Shown piece by piece: positions 60,422 to 64,000 of a stretch of 64,000 nt of DNA. A program made the translations under genes and the position numbers. Location of the stretch: contig NZ_JAQLFJ010000002.1 in the NCBI RefSeq assembly GCF_028206795.1, positions 62,001-126,000 on the forward strand, in the 5' to 3' direction. The first letter of the stretch is position 1. Each line of letters opens with the position of its first letter. Under the pieces are notes generated by a model, which worked only from the letters and a program-made list of their open reading frames with translations, did not search any database and had not been told where the DNA came from. This DNA is from Collinsella aerofaciens (GTDB lineage Bacteria > Actinomycetota > Coriobacteriia > Coriobacteriales > Coriobacteriaceae).

Positions 60422-61510
60422 ATGCGCACGATTGGAATGAGCGACTACACCGTTGGCGAGGATTGCTTTACCGAGCTACCCGCCGCACTGGCGGAGTACG
60501 GCGCGAAGAAGGTCGCCATCATCGGCGGCAAGCGAGCCCTGGCTGCGGCGCTGCCGGGCATCGAGGCGGCGCTTGAAGGTACCAATGTCGAGATTCTGGA
60601 GACGCGCGTCTACGGCACCAACAGCACGCGTGCCAATATCGCCAAGGTCGTGAACTCCCCTGCCTGCCAGGAAGCTGACGTGCTTATCGCATGCGGCGGC
60701 GGCAAGGCGCTCGACACCGTGAAGACCGCAGCAATCGAGCTCAAGAAGATCGTCTTTACCGTGCCTACAATATGCTCCAACTGCTCGGCCGCGACCGCCA
60801 TTGCCGTTGTCTACAACGACGACGGCTCGCTCGAGGGCTATTCGTACCCCAACCGCCCTGCGCACATCTTCATCAACCCCAAGATCATCGCCGAGGCGCC
60901 AGCGGAGTACTTCTGGGCCGGCGTGGGCGATGCCCTATCTAAGCAGCCCGAGGTCGAGTACGCCACGAGCGCCGGTAATTTGGAGCACACCGCCGGTCTT
61001 GGCCTGGCACTCGCCCACACCTGCTCCGAGCCGCTGTTTACCTACGGCGTGCAGGGTCTAAAGGACGTGCGCCAGGACCTGTCGAGCGAGGCCGTTAAGC
61101 AGATCGCGCTCGATATCGTGGTCAACACGGGCTATGTCTCGAACCTGACCAACCAGAACGATTACTACTACAACTCGAGCGTGGCACATGCGTTCCACAA
61201 CGCCACGTGTAGCATTCCGCGTGAGGGCACCTACCTGCACGGCGAGGTCGTAAGCCTGGGTGTGCTCGTGCTGTTTGCCTATACGGGAGACACCGAGAAC
61301 CTTGAGCGCTACGCCGCCTTTAACAAGCAGATGGGCCTGCCCGTGACGCTTGAGCAGGTCGGCCTTACCGAGGGAGATATCCCGGCCCTGTGCGAGTTCG
61401 CACACGCCACCAACGAGTGGAAGCAAGGCAACCCGGAGCCCTTCACCGACGAAAAGTTCGCCGCCGCCATCAAGGCCGCCAACGCCTATGGCCACTCTAT
61501 CCTGGCCTAA
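60422..61510 (+). CDS. Iron-containing alcohol dehydrogenase, glycerol-dehydrogenase-like
   Basis: A 362-residue family III (GldA-like) dehydrogenase. NAD-binding GGGKALDTVKTAA; TVPTICSNCSAATAIAVVY; metal ligands in FWAGVGDALSKQPEVE (Asp), SSVAHAFHNATCS (His) and YLHGEVVSLGVL (His). Length and layout match bacterial glycerol dehydrogenases, but related enzymes use other alcohols or hydroxyketones. ATG 60422 follows GAAGG. It is a single gene with a terminator right after it. Confidence 0.87.
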   Translation: MRTIGMSDYTVGEDCFTELPAALAEYGAKKVAIIGGKRALAAALPGIEAALEGTNVEILETRVYGTNSTRANIAKVVNSPACQEADVLIACGGGKALDTVKTAAIELKKIVFTVPTICSNCSAATAIAVVYNDDGSLEGYSYPNRPAHIFINPKIIAEAPAEYFWAGVGDALSKQPEVEYATSAGNLEHTAGLGLALAHTCSEPLFTYGVQGLKDVRQDLSSEAVKQIALDIVVNTGYVSNLTNQNDYYYNSSVAHAFHNATCSIPREGTYLHGEVVSLGVLVLFAYTGDTENLERYAAFNKQMGLPVTLEQVGLTEGDIPALCEFAHATNEWKQGNPEPFTDEKFAAAIKAANAYGHSILA

Positions 61511-61516
61511 CCGACC

Positions 61517-61556
61517 AAAACCGCCACAAAGGGTACAGTACCTTTGTGGCGGTTTT
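61517..61556. terminator. Bidirectional terminator between the dehydrogenase and DUF523 genes
   Basis: A 16-bp perfect stem, 61517-61532 with 61541-61556, followed by TTTTTT on the plus strand; the minus strand also has an A/T edge. Its stem sequence (ACCGCCACAAAGG) is almost the same as that of the terminator at 53871-53912. Confidence 0.9.
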
Positions 61557-62012
61557 TTATTGCTGTAACATGCTCGAGTCGAATTCGCTTGCCGGGATCA
61601 CGCGGTAGCCGTGGCGCAGGAGCAGGTCAACGAAGACACCGTTACCCGTTGTGAGCGTGCCGCTGAAGGATCCGTCGTAGATATGGCCCACGCCGCACGA
61701 CGGACTGCGATCCTGCAAGACGCACGCAGCAATCTCGAACGGGCCGCCCGCCTGCTCACACATATCGAGCGCACGTTGAGCACCCAGGCGAAACTCGCGA
61801 TTAACCGAGATGCCCTCGCTGGTACGAACCTCGCCGTTAACGATCTCGGACGGCTTGCGCGGGGTGGGCAGACCGCCAAAAACCTCGGGGCACACCAACA
61901 AGACCTCAGTCCCCGTGCGTTCGCAGGCCTCGACCAACGCGCGATGATAGTTGTCGAGCCCGTTATACTTGCAGCTCTCACCCATTAAGCAGGCGCTCAC
62001 CACAATCTTCAT
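61557..62012 (-). CDS. DUF523 family protein
   Basis: A 151-residue protein of the DUF523/YbbK-like family: KIVVSACLMGESCKYNGLDN (paired cysteines), LLVCPEVFGGLPTPRKPSEI, EFRLGAQRALDMCEQAG and VLQDRSPSCGVGHIYDGSFSGTLTTGNGVFVDLL. Four conserved cysteines suggest a metal or Fe-S site. Its function is not established. Start ATG 62012 fits the family's usual MKI start; ATG 62018 would add two residues. Confidence 0.87.
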   Translation of the reverse strand: MKIVVSACLMGESCKYNGLDNYHRALVEACERTGTEVLLVCPEVFGGLPTPRKPSEIVNGEVRTSEGISVNREFRLGAQRALDMCEQAGGPFEIAACVLQDRSPSCGVGHIYDGSFSGTLTTGNGVFVDLLLRHGYRVIPASEFDSSMLQQ

Positions 62013-62033
62013 TTCCATCCCTCTCAAGCAAAA

Positions 62034-62066
62034 CGCCCCATTTGAGAAAGCTGCTCAAATGGGGCG
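62034..62066 (-). terminator. Terminator of ftsH
   Basis: A perfect 13-bp stem CGCCCCATTTGAG (62034-62046) with CTCAAATGGGGCG (62054-62066) is followed on the minus strand by TTTTGCTTG. It lies 28 nt beyond the ftsH stop. Confidence 0.82.
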
Positions 62067-62093
62067 TCGGCGTTTACTGGCTCGACCGCGGCT

Positions 62094-63986
62094 TTACTGT
62101 TGCTTGGGCATCAGCGGATTCTCGCGCGTGAGGAGGTTCATGAACTCCTCACCCGTGATGGTCTCCTTCTTGTACAGATAACGAGCCAGCTCATGGAGCT
62201 TGAACTTGTTCTCCTTGAGGATCTGCAGGGCGCGATCGTGCGCGTCCTCGATCAGCTTGGCGACAATCGCGTCCACACGCTCGGCCGTACCGGGGGCGCA
62301 GGTGAGCGACGTGTCCTGGTTAAGGTACGCATTCTGAACGGTACCGAGCGCCATCATGCCAAACTCGTCGGACATACCAAAGCGCGTCACCATGTTGCGG
62401 GCGAGCTTGGTGGCCTGTTCGATATCGTTGGCGGCACCGGTCGTCATCTCGCCAAAGATGAGTTCCTCGGCCGCACGGCCGCCGCAGTAGACGGCAAGCT
62501 TGTCCAAGACCTCCTGACGTGTCGTCAGGAAGCGCTCGTCCTCCTCGACCTGCATGGTATAGCCAAGAGCACCGCTCGTGCGCGGCACGATGGTGATCTT
62601 GGTAACCGGCGCGGAACCCTTTTGGCGGGCAGCGACGATGGCATGACCGATCTCGTGGTAGGAAACGACCTGCTTCTCATGGTCGGAAAGCACCGTGGAC
62701 TTACGCTGTTGGCCGGCAATGACGACCTCCACCGACTCCTCAAAGTCATCCTGGGTTGCACGCTTGCGACCCTCGCGAACGGCGCGCAGGGCGCCCTCGT
62801 TGATGATATTGGCCAGGTCGGCGCCCGAGGCACCGGGCGTGGCGCGGGCAATCGCGGTCAGATCGATCGGCGGCTCGGTCTTCACACTCTTGGCGTGAAG
62901 CTCGAGGATGTTCTTACGACCGGTCAGATCGGGCAACTCGACGGGAATGCGGCGGTCAAAACGACCGGGGCGCAGCAGCGCCGGATCGAGACTGTCGGGG
63001 CGGTTGGTTGCGGCAAGGACAACGATACCCTTGTGGTTATCGAAGCCATCCATCTCGGTCAGCAACTGATTGAGCGTCTGCTCGCGCTCGTCGTTGCCGC
63101 TAAAGCCGCCGCCATCACGCTTCTTACCGATGGTATCGATCTCATCGATAAAGACGATACACGGGGCCTTTTCCTTGGCCTGCTTAAACAGGTCACGAAC
63201 CTTTGCAGCGCCGCGACCAACAAACATCTCAACGAACTCAGAGCCCGAAATACTAAAGAACGGAACACCGGCCTCGCCGGCAACAGCCTTGGCAAGCAGG
63301 GTCTTACCGGTACCCGGAGGGCCAACAAGGAGAGCACCGCGCGGCAGCTTGGCGCCGATCTCCTCGTAGCGCTGCGGCTTCTCCAGAAAGTCGACGACCT
63401 CCTTGAGAGACTCCTTGGCCTCTTCCTGGCCGGCGACGTCCTTAAAGGTCACGCCCACGTCCTTGGAGGCGATCACGCGCGCGCCGGACTTACCCAGTCC
63501 GCCGCCGCCAAAACCGCCGCCGCCAAAGTTCATCGACGGGCCGTCATCGCCCATGGCCTTCTTCATGCGGCGGTTGAGCCACCAACCGATGAGGAAGAAA
63601 ATCGCCATGGGAAGAATGAGTGTGAGCAGGTAGTAGGTCATCAAACCCGAGTTTTTATCGGGAACGACCGACTCCAGCGAAGCGCCAGACTCAAGCACGC
63701 GATCGGTAAAGCCCGCATCGTTCGGCACACCGGTCGTCTTATAGGCGATGTTCTCGTCCTCGCCCTTCTTGGTGTAATAAATTGAGTAATCGTCCGTGTT
63801 GTACTCGACCTTGTCGACACTCTTCTTATCGAGCGCTTTGACAAACGTCGAATAATCGGTCTTCGTAATCTGCTGCGTGTGACCGATGTTGGGGAACAGA
63901 ACGGTCGAGAGCACGAGGTAGACGACGAAGGCGATGAGCACGTAGAGGATCATATTCCGTCTACGTTTGTTGTCATCCATCTCCAT
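62094..63986 (-). CDS. ftsH: ATP-dependent zinc metalloprotease FtsH
   Basis: A 630-residue protein from ATG 63986: two TM helices (~12-31 and ~115-135) enclose an extracytoplasmic domain, then a Gly-rich linker, AAA+ domain ([56 protein letters not shown]) and the zinc site HEIGH in [15 protein letters not shown]. It degrades membrane and soluble proteins. The frame stays open to the window edge; TGGAG lies 9 nt upstream of this ATG, so it is probably complete, but an earlier start outside the window is possible. Confidence 0.94.
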   Translation of the reverse strand: MEMDDNKRRRNMILYVLIAFVVYLVLSTVLFPNIGHTQQITKTDYSTFVKALDKKSVDKVEYNTDDYSIYYTKKGEDENIAYKTTGVPNDAGFTDRVLESGASLESVVPDKNSGLMTYYLLTLILPMAIFFLIGWWLNRRMKKAMGDDGPSMNFGGGGFGGGGLGKSGARVIASKDVGVTFKDVAGQEEAKESLKEVVDFLEKPQRYEEIGAKLPRGALLVGPPGTGKTLLAKAVAGEAGVPFFSISGSEFVEMFVGRGAAKVRDLFKQAKEKAPCIVFIDEIDTIGKKRDGGGFSGNDEREQTLNQLLTEMDGFDNHKGIVVLAATNRPDSLDPALLRPGRFDRRIPVELPDLTGRKNILELHAKSVKTEPPIDLTAIARATPGASGADLANIINEGALRAVREGRKRATQDDFEESVEVVIAGQQRKSTVLSDHEKQVVSYHEIGHAIVAARQKGSAPVTKITIVPRTSGALGYTMQVEEDERFLTTRQEVLDKLAVYCGGRAAEELIFGEMTTGAANDIEQATKLARNMVTRFGMSDEFGMMALGTVQNAYLNQDTSLTCAPGTAERVDAIVAKLIEDAHDRALQILKENKFKLHELARYLYKKETITGEEFMNLLTRENPLMPKQQ

Positions 63987-64000
63987 CTGCTTGAACTCCA

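Noticed and set aside
62100..63785. 561-codon plus-strand open frame
   Set aside because: Antisense to ftsH; no domain seen.

Overview
The window looks like chromosomal DNA of a Coriobacteriia bacterium, most probably Collinsella. The housekeeping part carries an alaS-ruvX-mltG-yqeG-aroK-(aroB-like)-pepP-efp-asp23-nusB-xseB-tlyA-nadK-recN block, a SigB-type sigma factor, a T-box-controlled ileS and ftsH. It is moderately GC-rich and has Gram-positive style ribosome-binding sites. This assignment rests on protein style and gene order alone.

Region A (1-21,693) is a vitamin B12 locus with visibly higher GC than the rest. On the minus strand, 17 genes run from cbiF (15,692) to a cbiJ that is cut by the left edge. 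They abut or overlap at nearly every junction, mostly by ATGA, GTGA or 8-nt overlaps. The one exception is a 1-nt gap, so this is very likely a single translationally coupled operon. It encodes the anaerobic (early-cobalt) corrin pathway from cobalt-sirohydrochlorin (CbiL, H, F, G, D, E-T, J, C), side-chain amidation (CbiA, CbiP), adenosylation (CobO) and nucleotide-loop assembly (CobD, CbiB, CobU, CobS, CobT and a CobU-like/CobC fusion). Divergently, a promoter and a cobalamin riboswitch precede a plus-strand operon: a CbiK-type cobaltochelatase with a Tat/lipoprotein signal, a small lipoprotein, a substrate-binding lipoprotein, a BtuC/FecD permease and an ABC ATPase with an extra C-terminal domain. 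Just after it lies a fragment of an IS3-family transposase (21,711-21,803), where base composition drops. The B12 locus therefore looks like an acquired island, although an assembly junction cannot be excluded from sequence alone.

Region B (21.8-25.8 kb) has a TetR regulator, a flippase-like membrane protein, three identical tandem tRNA-Glu(CTC) genes with their own promoter and terminator, and cca. Region C (25.9-33.8 kb) is a fructose PTS locus: fruA (IIBCA), ptsH, ptsI and two tandem 1-phosphofructokinase paralogues, facing a divergent RpiR-type regulator. Operator-like palindromes lie between fruA and the regulator, and a 129-bp near-perfect palindrome lies between fruA and ptsH.

Region D (33.9-47.0 kb) is the housekeeping block listed above; its notable member is an AroB-like protein that has lost the residues needed for 3-dehydroquinate synthase activity. 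Region E (47.2-64 kb) has a small membrane protein, an AI-2E family transporter, a SigB-type sigma factor with a degenerate RsbW-like partner, rarA, dgt, a lone prepilin peptidase, a GT2 glycosyltransferase, rluD, lspA, ileS with a T-box leader, a glycerol-dehydrogenase-like enzyme, a DUF523 protein and ftsH, which reaches almost to the right edge.
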